The translations under genes and the position numbers were made by a program. 64,000 bases of DNA from Leptospiraceae bacterium (GTDB lineage: Bacteria; Spirochaetota; Leptospiria; Leptospirales; Leptospiraceae), in the NCBI GenBank assembly GCA_016711485.1, contig JADJSX010000029.1, forward strand, positions 186,001-250,000, given 5' to 3'. The notes beneath the pieces are model-generated. The model made no database searches. It saw nothing but the letters and a program-made list of their open reading frames with translations, and was not told the DNA's origin. Shown one piece after another: positions 28,668 to 38,087 of this stretch. Each line of letters begins with the position of its first letter. The first letter of the stretch is position 1.

Positions 28668-29222
28668 ATGAAAAAAATACTAAGTCTTTTGCTCGTTTCA
28701 CTATTAACAGTAATCTCTTTTTCTTCTATCTTTGCTAATAAAACAAAGACTTCTTCCGCTCCACCGCCAATACCTACAGTAGGAAAATACGGTGCCGCTG
28801 GATGTGGAGCCGGAGCATTTATTATTCAAGATGCACAACTTGGGGATATTCCGCTTATTCAAGTTGTTGGATCTACGATAAATGCATTCTCCGGAAACCA
28901 AACATTTGGAATTACAACTGGAACACTAGGTTGTACTGCAAATGGAATTGTAAAGTCTGAGAAAGAACAAGAAATCTTTGTTCATATGAATATCGACAGT
29001 CTTGAACAAGAAATGGCAGCTGGAAAAGGTGAAAAATTAAATGCACTAGCAACCCTTTTTGGATGCAATAAAGATTCCCATAAAAAATTTGCAGCAATGA
29101 CGCAAAAAAAATATGGAAGCCTTTTCACTCAAGACGTAAAAAATTCTCCCTCTGATTTAATTTCTGCGATTAAAGTGGAAATAACAAGAGACAGTAATTT
29201 AGCAACTTCTTGTAAAATCTAA
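28668..29222 (+). CDS. DUF3015-family exported protein B
   Basis: A 184-aa paralogue of the preceding gene sharing QTFGITTGT, ANGIVK, SLEQEMA.GKGEKLN and the spaced Cys residues. It has a signal peptide (about 1-23) and a slightly longer, Pro-rich linker after it (SSAPPPIPT). RBS AAAGGAG precedes the start. The pair is a tandem duplication, probably one operon. Confidence 0.85.
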   Translation: MKKILSLLLVSLLTVISFSSIFANKTKTSSAPPPIPTVGKYGAAGCGAGAFIIQDAQLGDIPLIQVVGSTINAFSGNQTFGITTGTLGCTANGIVKSEKEQEIFVHMNIDSLEQEMAAGKGEKLNALATLFGCNKDSHKKFAAMTQKKYGSLFTQDVKNSPSDLISAIKVEITRDSNLATSCKI

Positions 29223-29247
29223 AATACTAGCAGCAAAGAACAATTTG

Positions 29248-29292
29248 CCACAGAGAACCTTATTCAAAAAAGTTTTTTACAATACTCTGTGG
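29248..29292. repeat. CCACAGAG inverted repeat
   Basis: CCACAGAG at 29248-29255 pairs perfectly with CTCTGTGG at 29285-29292, with A6 and T6 runs inside. It could serve as a bidirectional terminator for the DUF3015 operon. Related CCACAGAG tracts lie at 33708, 44035 and 62887. Confidence 0.5.
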
Positions 29293-29317
29293 TAATATTT
29301 CCTATTTTATATATTAA

Positions 29318-29515
29318 CTGACCTTACGCAAAAATAGAAAACTATGATACTTGAGACTAGCAAAAAAATATTAGAAAATGCTAATGAATTAATAATATCA
29401 ATAGCCCGCGATAGCTTGGGCGAGGGGGGAAAGCCCACGCTGGAACATCACTTGAACGTTGGGCTCACCCGAACTCAATCATTGCTTTTGAGAAGCAATG
29501 ATAATGTAAGGTGAG
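29318..29515. repeat. MITE-like element A (198 bp)
   Basis: Bounded by inverted ends CTGACCTTAC... / ...GTAAGGTGAG and flanked by the direct repeat ATATTAA (29311-29317 and 29516-29522). It has no coding frame. Inside are a GC-rich core (29404-29470) and a perfect 10-bp hairpin at 29478-29502 (ATCATTGCTT arms). Its ends match element B at 33562 in opposite orientation. Confidence 0.7.
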
Positions 29516-29558
29516 ATATTAACTTCAATTCCTTCTTTATAGTTCCAACTTAGCCCAA

Positions 29559-31487
29559 TTGTTTCGAGTTATAATTTATTTTTTTATACCGTTTACGTTT
29601 CTGTTTGCAGACAATGTAAGTCAGATAGAGTATCTTGCAAAGTTACAAAAGGAAGCAATAGAAAAGAATTTACACCAAGAAAGATTCTGGAATTTATTAC
29701 TTCATTATAAGAAGAATAAATTTTCATCAGGTGTTAGGAGTGAAGTAAATACAGCCAATTTTATATTATCTCCTGAAGGAAAAACAAATCCTCAAAAAGA
29801 ATTAGAAGAAACTCTAAAGAGTTTTTTCGATAAACGAATTCCAGAAAATCAAAATGAATTTCACCCTCAATGTAGATACATTGCTCGTTATAAATGGCTA
29901 AAAGCAAAACTAGAATTTAATGCAGAATTACTACCCGAAATTTATTGCCCTGCATTTACACAGTGGAAGAATTCTTTAAACCCCAAAAGTATGAAAGTCA
30001 TTTTTGCTTCTTATTATATGGGAGCTCCAGCGTCCGTATATGGACATACATTAATGAAACTTGATACAAATAGAGAAGACAATGGAGAGTTGCTTGATTA
30101 TGGAATTAATTTTGCCGCAAACCAAAATCCAAAAGATAATCCAATTGAATACGTAATTAATGGTTTATTTGGATTGTACGATGGGCAATTTGCTATTTTC
30201 CCTTACTACTTCAAAGTAAATGAATACAATGAAGCAGAAAGTAGAGATATGTGGGAATATCGCCTGAGTTTTAATACAGAGGAAATTGAATGGGCATACT
30301 CCCATTTATGGGAACTGGGAGCAGCAAGTTTTCCTTACTATTTTTTTTCGGATAATTGTTCTTATCATATTCTTTCGATTTTAGAAATTGCTAGACCATC
30401 GCTTAGACTTAGAGAAAAAGTTCCACCTTGGGTAATTCCTTCAGAGACTGTAAAAGTAATTAACGAAGAATCGGGATTAGTCGCAGAAAGAATTTATCGA
30501 CCTTCTCTTCACAGTAAAATCAAACAACGACTGCACTTAATGAATGAAGCAGAAAGGGAAATAGTTTACAAAATTCTATCTCAAAAAATAAGTCCCGATG
30601 AATTTAAAAATTTAACAATAGAAGAAGATAAAAAAGGATTTATTTTGGATGCAACTTTGGATGTTTATCGATTTAGAAAAGCGAATCGATTTCAAGAAAA
30701 GGAAGAGGATAAACAGTATCGAAAGTTTTTGACCTTGAGAGCAAATCTCCCACAAGAATCAGAGAAAGAATATAAACCAATGACTACTTCACCCGAAACC
30801 GGCCATTCTATAGTACGATTCAGGACAGGATTAGGAAGCAGTACAAATGGGAATTTTGCTGAACTTGGACTTCGCCCTGCACATCATGATTTATTAAATC
30901 AAGATTCAGGTTTTGTTCCGAATTCGGAAAATCTAGTTCTTAATTTTAGAGTTAGAACTTATTTTGATGAAAAGAAATTATTTCTGGAAGAATCCAATTT
31001 TTTAAAAATTGCATCCTTTTCTCCTTATAATTCTATTTCTAAATTGAATTCTTATCTAGTAAATTTTGGAACGGATGCCGCCGTTTTAAAAAAAGAAAAA
31101 TTTCTACAGGATCCAGATTATAAAAGAGTAAGTATGGGGAATCTAGAAGGATTATACGGATTTTCCTTTCAGAATGAATACAATCCGACTTTTTCTCGAT
31201 TTATGTTTTCTGTTCTTTCCGGAGTCAAAATGCAATCTTCTCATGAATTAAAACAAGGATATCGAGCAGCACCTCAATTACTTCTAAATTTTATTGGAGA
31301 TTTTGGTAAAGTTAAATTTGTATTATCCGGTTCTTATTACGGTTATTCGTTGTTATCTGGCAAGGATGACTACAAAATTACTTTTCAAACTAGGTACTCT
31401 ATTAGTTTGAATCATGAGTTAAGAGTTGAATTTTTATCACAGAGGTATTATAATGAAGCTATTCTTTCCTATTCCTATTTATTTTAG
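29559..31487 (+). CDS. DUF4105 (Lnb-type) exported protein
   Basis: A 642-aa protein with a signal peptide (about 1-17). The segment FASYYMGAPASVYGHTLMKLD and the later FFSDNCSYHILSIL hold the His and Cys expected of the DUF4105/Lnb N-terminal periplasmic domain, an NlpC-like cysteine-peptidase fold. The C-terminal third (from about 430) is beta-strand-rich and may form a barrel-like domain ending in an aromatic Phe. The only usable start is TTG at 29559; the frame has a stop at 29520-29522 and no clear RBS. It begins 37 bases after the right-hand target repeat of element A. Confidence 0.75.
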   Translation: MFRVIIYFFIPFTFLFADNVSQIEYLAKLQKEAIEKNLHQERFWNLLLHYKKNKFSSGVRSEVNTANFILSPEGKTNPQKELEETLKSFFDKRIPENQNEFHPQCRYIARYKWLKAKLEFNAELLPEIYCPAFTQWKNSLNPKSMKVIFASYYMGAPASVYGHTLMKLDTNREDNGELLDYGINFAANQNPKDNPIEYVINGLFGLYDGQFAIFPYYFKVNEYNEAESRDMWEYRLSFNTEEIEWAYSHLWELGAASFPYYFFSDNCSYHILSILEIARPSLRLREKVPPWVIPSETVKVINEESGLVAERIYRPSLHSKIKQRLHLMNEAEREIVYKILSQKISPDEFKNLTIEEDKKGFILDATLDVYRFRKANRFQEKEEDKQYRKFLTLRANLPQESEKEYKPMTTSPETGHSIVRFRTGLGSSTNGNFAELGLRPAHHDLLNQDSGFVPNSENLVLNFRVRTYFDEKKLFLEESNFLKIASFSPYNSISKLNSYLVNFGTDAAVLKKEKFLQDPDYKRVSMGNLEGLYGFSFQNEYNPTFSRFMFSVLSGVKMQSSHELKQGYRAAPQLLLNFIGDFGKVKFVLSGSYYGYSLLSGKDDYKITFQTRYSISLNHELRVEFLSQRYYNEAILSYSYLF

Positions 31488-32328
31488 TATTTTTATTTCT
31501 ATATTTATTTCTTGTTCAAGTGTGTTTTATCATCCAACAAATCAAACTTATTACACTCCTGAGCAAATGGGTTTTAAAAAACAGGAAAGAATTTTTACTA
31601 CATCTGATGGAACTAAATTGTATTCTTGGTTAATTCATTCCTATCAAAAAGAGGTTAAGGGAAATATACTGCAACTTCACGGAAATGGACAGAATATGAC
31701 TGCTCATTTTTTATCGCTTGTATGGCTTGCAAACCAAGGATACAATTTGTATACATACGATTATCGAGGTTACTGGAAATCGGAAGGGGAACCCAATCCA
31801 AAAGATATCCACAATGATACCGTGGAATTTATTAATACTGTAAATGCAGAGTGTTTAAAGAGAAACGAAAAATTAATTCTATATGGACAAAGTTTAGGTG
31901 GCGCAATCCTCATGCGAGTGATTTCTGATTTAAAAAATAAAGAAAATATTTCCTTAGTCATAGTGGACGGAGGATTTCCTTCCTACAAAAAATTAGCAAA
32001 ACAGATTGCAGAAAAAAATTTGATTTGGCCGATTAAGTATATAGCTAATATAATTATTTCTGATTCTTATAGTCCCGAGGATTATATCGAAAAAATTTCC
32101 CCACTCCCAATGATAATCATTCATGGAGACGCGGATGACGTTGTTCCTTTTAATAATGGGAAAGAAATATTTCGACTAGCAAAAGACCCAAAACAATTTT
32201 GGGAAATCAAAGGTGGCGGACATGTGGATTGGATGAAACTCGGTGTAAGCCAAAACGCAAAAGTGTTTTTAAAGCTTTTAGACCAACACATGGAAGAGGG
32301 TAATCAAGGATCTGATTCTTTTAACTGA
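31453..32328 (+). CDS. lipoprotein alpha/beta hydrolase
   Basis: A 291-aa protein with a lipobox (IFISIFISCSS) and an alpha/beta hydrolase body: LHGNGQNMT for the oxyanion region, nucleophile elbow YGQSLGGA, an Asp in IIHGDADDVVPF and His in GGGHVDW. It most resembles the YtmA/BEM46-like group; substrate unknown. The start is set at 31453 (lipoprotein signal); it overlaps the DUF4105 gene by 35 bases, so the two are coupled. Confidence 0.82.
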   Translation: MKLFFPIPIYFSIFISIFISCSSVFYHPTNQTYYTPEQMGFKKQERIFTTSDGTKLYSWLIHSYQKEVKGNILQLHGNGQNMTAHFLSLVWLANQGYNLYTYDYRGYWKSEGEPNPKDIHNDTVEFINTVNAECLKRNEKLILYGQSLGGAILMRVISDLKNKENISLVIVDGGFPSYKKLAKQIAEKNLIWPIKYIANIIISDSYSPEDYIEKISPLPMIIIHGDADDVVPFNNGKEIFRLAKDPKQFWEIKGGGHVDWMKLGVSQNAKVFLKLLDQHMEEGNQGSDSFN

Positions 32329-32789
32329 CGCATATTATTTCCTTCTAATAAGTGTCCGAGTGTTTCTTCTTTAGTTATCTCTTGAAAAAATAATTCTGTT
32401 TTTGAAAAAAAACCATTAGAAAATAAATAAAATTGAAAAAATGCTTCCGACTTTCCATCTAAAAAAATAATTTTATCAGAATCATTAAAGAATGAAGAGG
32501 ATAATTTATAGTATCCTTTTGATAAATTTAAATGAATATATTTTCCAGATCCAATGTTAAATTTTTTAATTAGTACGGGTTTCTCTGTTGGAGCGTATTT
32601 ATCTTTGTATTTAAAAATTTTAACTTCGAATGACCAAATTGCTAGATTCGGAGTATATGGTCTTATTAAATAAAAATTTGAAAGATTGTCTATTCGGTTA
32701 TGTAATTTTTTAAAATTCTCTGCCGTTGAACATTGGCAATTCAAAATGTATAGAATAAAAAAAATGGAATTTAAGAGTAATCTATTCAA
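32304..32789 (-). CDS. small lipoprotein, possibly DUF2846-like
   Basis: A 161-aa protein with a signal ending ILNCQCS (lipobox-like Cys at about 18 or 20). FYLIRPYTPNLA followed later by KYIHLNLSKGYYKLS resembles the strand pattern of DUF2846 proteins, but the match is weak. The 3' end overlaps the convergent hydrolase by 25 bases. Confidence 0.5.
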   Translation of the reverse strand: MNRLLLNSIFFILYILNCQCSTAENFKKLHNRIDNLSNFYLIRPYTPNLAIWSFEVKIFKYKDKYAPTEKPVLIKKFNIGSGKYIHLNLSKGYYKLSSSFFNDSDKIIFLDGKSEAFFQFYLFSNGFFSKTELFFQEITKEETLGHLLEGNNMRQLKESDP

Positions 32790-32890
32790 AGGAAATCCTG
32801 CTCTATTTTGTTTTTGAAATTCATTTTACCTTCTGTTTGTCTAACGTCGACTGAAATTTTGCACATTATGATTGTTTCGTTTGTTTACCC

Positions 32891-33556
32891 TTATTCATTT
32901 TTTGATATGATTCGTAATAACTCCGAATTATATTTACCAATTAACATTTCACGATCTGTCGGATAATAACAGATTAATTCAAATAGATAAGCTGCGGAAA
33001 ATCCATAAGAACCATCGCCTCTATCATCGCAAGCTTCTAAATCCGAAAGATTTGCTTCTGGATTTCTTGGACTCAAATAAGGAAAGTCTTTTGGGCATGG
33101 TAAATGGGAAAAAATAATTCCATCTGAATGTCTAGCTTCGTGAATAAGTATTATGCTTTGTTCCAATACAGATAAATCAAAAAAAGATTCGGAAAGTATA
33201 ATTTCTGTTCCGGTGTTTAATGCTAAATAATCATTTATTTTTTGAATTTTTATTTTCTGAATTCTAGATAAAATCCAATGATTTAAATTTATTCCGTTGA
33301 AAGAAAATCCAAAATATTTCTCAAATTTTGAGTTTCGTTTATAAAATTTTTCAGAAAGGTATTTTTTATCAGTAGGTAATGTTTCGATAAATTCAAAAAC
33401 TAATTTTATTTTTTCTAATTTTGCTTTAGAAATTTTGGATACATCAATTTTATAAATTTCCCATAAATTTTTACTCTTAGGTTTGGAAACGATAGTCACA
33501 TCATTCGTAAGAATTGGGCTAGTGAATAATAAAAATAATAAAGGAAAGAAATACAT
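32891..33556 (-). CDS. exported HExxH protein
   Basis: A 221-aa protein with a signal peptide (about 1-17). ILIHEARHSDG is an HExxH zinc motif; the downstream PEANLSDLEACDDRGDGSYG could provide a third ligand and a disulfide Cys. Likely a small secreted metalloprotease or a relative without activity. The only plausible RBS, AGGTGA, lies inside the end of repeat element B, six bases from the ATG. Confidence 0.62.
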   Translation of the reverse strand: MYFFPLLFLLFTSPILTNDVTIVSKPKSKNLWEIYKIDVSKISKAKLEKIKLVFEFIETLPTDKKYLSEKFYKRNSKFEKYFGFSFNGINLNHWILSRIQKIKIQKINDYLALNTGTEIILSESFFDLSVLEQSIILIHEARHSDGIIFSHLPCPKDFPYLSPRNPEANLSDLEACDDRGDGSYGFSAAYLFELICYYPTDREMLIGKYNSELLRIISKNE

Positions 33557-33561
33557 ATTAA

Positions 33562-33655
33562 CTCACCTTACGCTATCGCTATTAATTCATTAGATTCTTC
33601 TAATATTGAGAATTTCACTTTAAATTTCATAAATTTCTTTTTTGCGTAGCGTCAG
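33562..33655. repeat. MITE-like element B (94 bp)
   Basis: Flanked by ATATTAA at 33555-33561 and 33656-33662. Its right end, read in reverse, is CTGACGCTACGCAAAAAAG, close to the left end of element A; its left end CTCACCTTAC matches the right end of A. It is a shorter, inverted copy of the same family. Confidence 0.7.
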
Positions 33656-33662
33656 ATATTAA

Positions 33663-34142
33663 TACTATTTCGATTTTATAAATATCGGGAAGTCTTTTTT
33701 ATTCGGGGACTTTGTAAAAGTATGGCCACAGAGTTACATTCTGTTTCGCCTAATGTTTTCAACTTAAGACGGTTACTAAGAATTATGTTGCGACCCTTAG
33801 GAAGCAACATTGAGTTTCCTCGAAGTAACAACTTTTAGTAAAAGAGGCATTTCGACGAAACTCAAAATTTCTACCTAATCGAAATATAAATCTCAATGAC
33901 CGAATCCATCCTTAAGTTGACAGCGTTGGCGGCGGGTTATTGAATTTATTAGGTTTATCTAATATTCTAATTTCTTTTAGCATAGTGCACAATTCCTATT
34001 TTTGCGTGATATGAGTTACTATTCAGAGTTCTAATCTCGTGAACAGACCTGTGTAGGGGGAAAAATCATATTTAACTTTTTAGGAACTAAGATTTTATTT
34101 TGCTCTTGCAGTATTATCTCTTGATTTCTAGAATGTTACTCT
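33663..34142. other. non-coding gap with hairpin and CCACAGAG relic
   Basis: No convincing gene. It holds GACTTTGTAAAAG...CCACAGAG at 33708-33733 and an imperfect 15-bp inverted repeat, TTGAGTTTCCTCGAA at 33810-33824 against 33851-33865 (14 of 15 paired). Promoter elements for the following kinase must lie here but none stands out. Confidence 0.45.
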
Positions 34143-37100
34143 GTGAGTATAACGTCTAAGCTTTTATTGTTATTAGTTTTTATTCAGGTTTCCTTCGTTT
34201 TTTGTAAGGAATCTGATACCAGAAAACCACGAGCAATAAAAGGTGTACTGGATCTAAGATACGAATGCCCTTGTGAAAATGTTGAATCTGAAACGAAAAA
34301 CAATACTACTCGTAAGGGATTTTGGAATTTTAAAAGAAAGGGAATTGTTGCTCTCGATGGAGAATGGGAATTTATAGGAAAAACTTTAAATCCGACTTTA
34401 GCAGCAAAAACGGATTTACCTCCTACTAATATAAATTCTTTATTTATTCAAGTCCCTGGGTATTGGAATCAATTAACGGTAGACGGCAAACCAATCGGTG
34501 GTCAAGGGTATGCAGTCTATCGATTAAAAATACTTTTGCCACCCCAAACGATAGATGACGAAGTTGAATTATCTATCAAACTACCAAGTATTAACACAGC
34601 CTACAGAATATATCAAAATGATAAATTTATTTTGGAAGTCGGAAAGTTTGGAGTTTCTCCAGATGAAAGCAAAGTTTCTCAAATTCCGATGGTTGTTCCA
34701 CTCAAAAATACAGGTGAGATTCTTAATCTACAATTTCATGTTTCTAATTTTGAACATACAAACGGTGGTATCGGGAGGACGATTTTTTTCGGTTCAACTA
34801 GCGCACTTTTAAAGCAAAGAGAAAACAATTTATTTTTTGATATATTTTTATTCGGAGCTTTGTCGATTATTGCTCTCTATCACTTCGGGTTATTGGCGTT
34901 GAGATGGAAAGATAAATCTATTTTCTATTTCGCAATATTTTGTACATTAATGGCAATTCGAACTATGTTGACTGGAGAAAAATTTTGGTTTCAAATATTT
35001 CCCGAATTTCCATGGAGTATTGGGCATACAATAGAGTATTTGACTTTTTATATTGGAGTGCCGATTTTTACGCTCTTTATAAAGTCAATTTTTCCAGATG
35101 AGTCACCAATCGAATTTTTAAAATTATTTGTTTGGTGGCCTTCTCTAATTTTAGCATCCATAGTTTTGATTTTCCCTTCAATATATTTTACGGCTACACT
35201 GAAACTTATGCAGATTGTAGCTTTTTTAGCATTGGGTATTTGTATATATATTTTGGTAAATTCTATTTATCGAAAACGCCCGGGTGCAAAAGTATTTTTT
35301 GTAGGGTTCTTACTATTTGGTATTATTCTAATAAATGATATTTTATACTTTAATGAAATTATTTTTACCGGCGGTTATAGCCCGTTAGGCTTTCTTATTT
35401 TCATATTCTCGCAAGCATTTATTCTATCAACTCGATCATCGATTGCATACAATGAATTAGAATTATTAGGAAAGGAACTATCGCAAAAATCGATTCGGTT
35501 AGAGGACACTACTTCGGAATTAAAACTACTTACACAAAATTTGGAAAAAAAAGTTAGAGAGAGAACAGATGCTCTCGAATACGCAAAATCAGAAGTAGAC
35601 GCACTCAATGTATTTACTTATATAATTAACTCGTTATCCAATTTGAAGTTAATTTTTGTCGAAATTTCAAAATATATTTTTAGTAAATATAATATAACTG
35701 GAACATGGTTGTTATTACCAGATGAAAAGAGAGAATATCTATATACATATAAAGCTTACAGTTACCAACGTTTGCCTGAGAAAAAATATAAATACCTGAT
35801 GAGTAAAGAAGTTCCACTCAATGAAAAAGGTGGAATGTTATATTCTACTTTTAGAAGACAGAAAGCGGTGTATTTTCGCAAAATGCCGCGATTTAAAAAT
35901 TCTACAGATAAGGATTTAATTGATGTATTACAATTTAACTCATTTTTGCAAGTGCCTCTTATTAGTAGAGGGCGCACGGTAGGAATTTTAGTTTTTTCTA
36001 ACTTTAATCAGAAACTTGGACTTAAAAAAAAAGAAATTGTAAGTATAGTAAATCTTTGTTCTCAAGTTGCAGGCGTAATAGAAACAACGCATTTATTAGA
36101 AAAGGTCAATAATACAAAACAAGAAACACAAATACTTAATAATCTCATTAAAGGTCTAAATGAAAATTTTGATTTGGATTTGATTCTGGAACAGCTAAAA
36201 AAGTTTTTTCAAAAAAGTTTTGGAATTCAGCATTTTATTTTGAGTATAGTCACAAAAGAAAAAGACAAAATCCAAATAATGAAAGCGTCTTTACCGGATT
36301 TTATTACTGAAGAAGAAGCTAATAGTATGTTTGCTCTAAATATACCAATTAAAGATGGATATAGTGCGCATAGTTTAGTCCTTGAAGAAGGTAGAACAGT
36401 TTTTTTGAGGTTAATTAAAAAAACAAAATTACATCCAGAAGAATTATTTATTATGGAGAAATGTAAATATAGTTCCATTCTAATGATTCCTCTGATTTTA
36501 CAAAATGAACCGGTTGGATTTTTAGATTTATTTAATACAGAAACATTTGAAGTTACATATGATGAAATTACGCGGTTATCTATTTTAGGAGAACAATTAG
36601 CGGGAATTATTAATAGTTCGAATTTATTGGTACAAATAAAAGAAGAAAAAAAAAGAGTAGAATTACAAAAAATAGAGATAGAAAAGTTAGCAGAATCAAG
36701 AAAGAGACTTTCTTTAGTCGGTCAAATGGTAGCAGGAATTGTTCATGATATTAAAAATCCAATATCTACTATTAAAGCGTTAACGGAACAATTGAATTCA
36801 GATTCATTGTCTATTTCCATGAAAGATTTATTTACCAATCTTGTATTAAAGGAAATGGATACGTTAAATGATTTAGTTTACGAAATATTGGATTTTTCCA
36901 AAGGAAAATTAAATCTTGAATTACGAAAAGTAAATATCAGTGAATTTCTAAATGGAATACTTGAGTTTATGAAAACAGATTTAGAGTATACGTCAGTTGA
37001 ATCTAAACAGGATTATCAATTTACAGGAGATGTTGTATTTGACGCATCTAGGATGAGACGGGTGATTATAAATTTGGTTAAAAATTCGATAGAAGAAATG

Positions 37101-37394
37101 TATGACGGAAAAAAGAAATATTACGTAAAAATTATTACAACGATAGAAAATAATAATCTTATTATTGCCATCGAAGACAACGGGAATGGATTACCAAATG
37201 GTTTTGAAGAAAAAATATTTGAAGCATTTGCTTCAGAAGGAAAAGCCAATGGAACTGGGCTTGGTTTGTTTATGAGTAAATGGATAATAGAAGCGCATAA
37301 TGGTAAATTAACTTTTTCCACAGTGAGGGAAGTTGGTACTACATTTTATATTACCATACCAATGAATTTAGAAGAAAACGGAGATTACAAATGA
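34143..37394 (+). CDS. 7TMR-DISM hybrid-sensor histidine kinase with two GAF-like domains
   Basis: A 1083-aa kinase. The N-terminus ends in a possible lipobox (Cys21), then a jelly-roll-like periplasmic domain (about 60-215), seven membrane helices (about 220-430, 7TMR-DISM type), a coiled coil (about 435-485), two GAF-like domains (about 500-655 and 680-830), a second coiled coil, the phospho-acceptor His in GIVHDIKNPIS (about residue 867) and an HATPase with EDNGNGLP and GTGLGLFMSKW. It should phosphorylate the response regulator whose gene overlaps by 4 bases. Start is GTG with no clear RBS. Ligand unknown. Confidence 0.85.
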   Translation: MSITSKLLLLLVFIQVSFVFCKESDTRKPRAIKGVLDLRYECPCENVESETKNNTTRKGFWNFKRKGIVALDGEWEFIGKTLNPTLAAKTDLPPTNINSLFIQVPGYWNQLTVDGKPIGGQGYAVYRLKILLPPQTIDDEVELSIKLPSINTAYRIYQNDKFILEVGKFGVSPDESKVSQIPMVVPLKNTGEILNLQFHVSNFEHTNGGIGRTIFFGSTSALLKQRENNLFFDIFLFGALSIIALYHFGLLALRWKDKSIFYFAIFCTLMAIRTMLTGEKFWFQIFPEFPWSIGHTIEYLTFYIGVPIFTLFIKSIFPDESPIEFLKLFVWWPSLILASIVLIFPSIYFTATLKLMQIVAFLALGICIYILVNSIYRKRPGAKVFFVGFLLFGIILINDILYFNEIIFTGGYSPLGFLIFIFSQAFILSTRSSIAYNELELLGKELSQKSIRLEDTTSELKLLTQNLEKKVRERTDALEYAKSEVDALNVFTYIINSLSNLKLIFVEISKYIFSKYNITGTWLLLPDEKREYLYTYKAYSYQRLPEKKYKYLMSKEVPLNEKGGMLYSTFRRQKAVYFRKMPRFKNSTDKDLIDVLQFNSFLQVPLISRGRTVGILVFSNFNQKLGLKKKEIVSIVNLCSQVAGVIETTHLLEKVNNTKQETQILNNLIKGLNENFDLDLILEQLKKFFQKSFGIQHFILSIVTKEKDKIQIMKASLPDFITEEEANSMFALNIPIKDGYSAHSLVLEEGRTVFLRLIKKTKLHPEELFIMEKCKYSSILMIPLILQNEPVGFLDLFNTETFEVTYDEITRLSILGEQLAGIINSSNLLVQIKEEKKRVELQKIEIEKLAESRKRLSLVGQMVAGIVHDIKNPISTIKALTEQLNSDSLSISMKDLFTNLVLKEMDTLNDLVYEILDFSKGKLNLELRKVNISEFLNGILEFMKTDLEYTSVESKQDYQFTGDVVFDASRMRRVIINLVKNSIEEMYDGKKKYYVKIITTIENNNLIIAIEDNGNGLPNGFEEKIFEAFASEGKANGTGLGLFMSKWIIEAHNGKLTFSTVREVGTTFYITIPMNLEENGDYK

Positions 37395-37759
37395 AAAAAA
37401 TTCTAATCGTAGACGATCAAGTATCAATTGCAACAATTTTAGGTTCTATTCTGAAGGCAGGTAATTTTGAAATTATCAATGCTGTAAATGGGGAAGCTGG
37501 AATTCAAAAAGCAAAGGAACTTAAGCCTGATTTAATCATCATGGATATCATGATGCCAGTAAAAGATGGAATCACTGCTATTAAAGAGTTACGTGAAATG
37601 GAAGATTTCAAAAATATACCTATATTTATATTATCCGCGAAAGGTGGTTCGCATGATACAAACTTAGTGGAAGAGTTAGGAGTTTGTGGGTTATTAAAAA
37701 AACCATTTTCTCCTGGAATTATATTAGCTGAAGTTAAAAAAGCATTGGGTGAATTATAG
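37391..37759 (+). CDS. single-domain response regulator (CheY-like)
   Basis: A 122-aa receiver domain with no output domain. Acidic pair DD at 8-9, phospho-acceptor Asp52 in MDIMMPVKDG, switch Ser in ILSAKGG and Lys in LKKPFSP are all present. It overlaps the kinase stop (ATGA), so the two are a cognate pair, with output by protein contact. Confidence 0.92.
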   Translation: MKKILIVDDQVSIATILGSILKAGNFEIINAVNGEAGIQKAKELKPDLIIMDIMMPVKDGITAIKELREMEDFKNIPIFILSAKGGSHDTNLVEELGVCGLLKKPFSPGIILAEVKKALGEL

Positions 37760-37912
37760 GAATCTTTTTTATTTTTGTTTCTAAAGTTACTATATTTTTA
37801 TTTCCTTTTTATTTTCAGTTAGATTCTCCGTAAAATTTAATGCAAGAATATATTTTGGAAATAGGTAATTCCTGTATTTGCCACAAGTAAGCTAAACTAT
37901 GATTGAAATACA

Positions 37913-37969
37913 CCAAACGCCAAAAGAAAGTAGTCTAGTTTTAAACTGGAATTTACTTTTGGCAATTGG
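37913..37969. repeat. 57-bp inverted-repeat element, copy 2
   Basis: Arms CCAAACGCCAAAAG and CTTTTGGCAATTGG (12 of 14 paired) around a 29-base core sharing most positions, including TCTAGTTTTAAA, with copy 1 in reverse orientation. It lies in the 328-base gap before murA, which otherwise shows no gene. Confidence 0.8.
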
Positions 37970-38087
37970 TATACAACTCATTTAGGCTCGTCATGAAAGG
38001 AATTCCAGCTTTAAAAAAATAAGAAATACGTATGACAAAGAAGATATTAAAACTTGTCTCTAGGATAAAAGATTCAAAATTGTAAAT

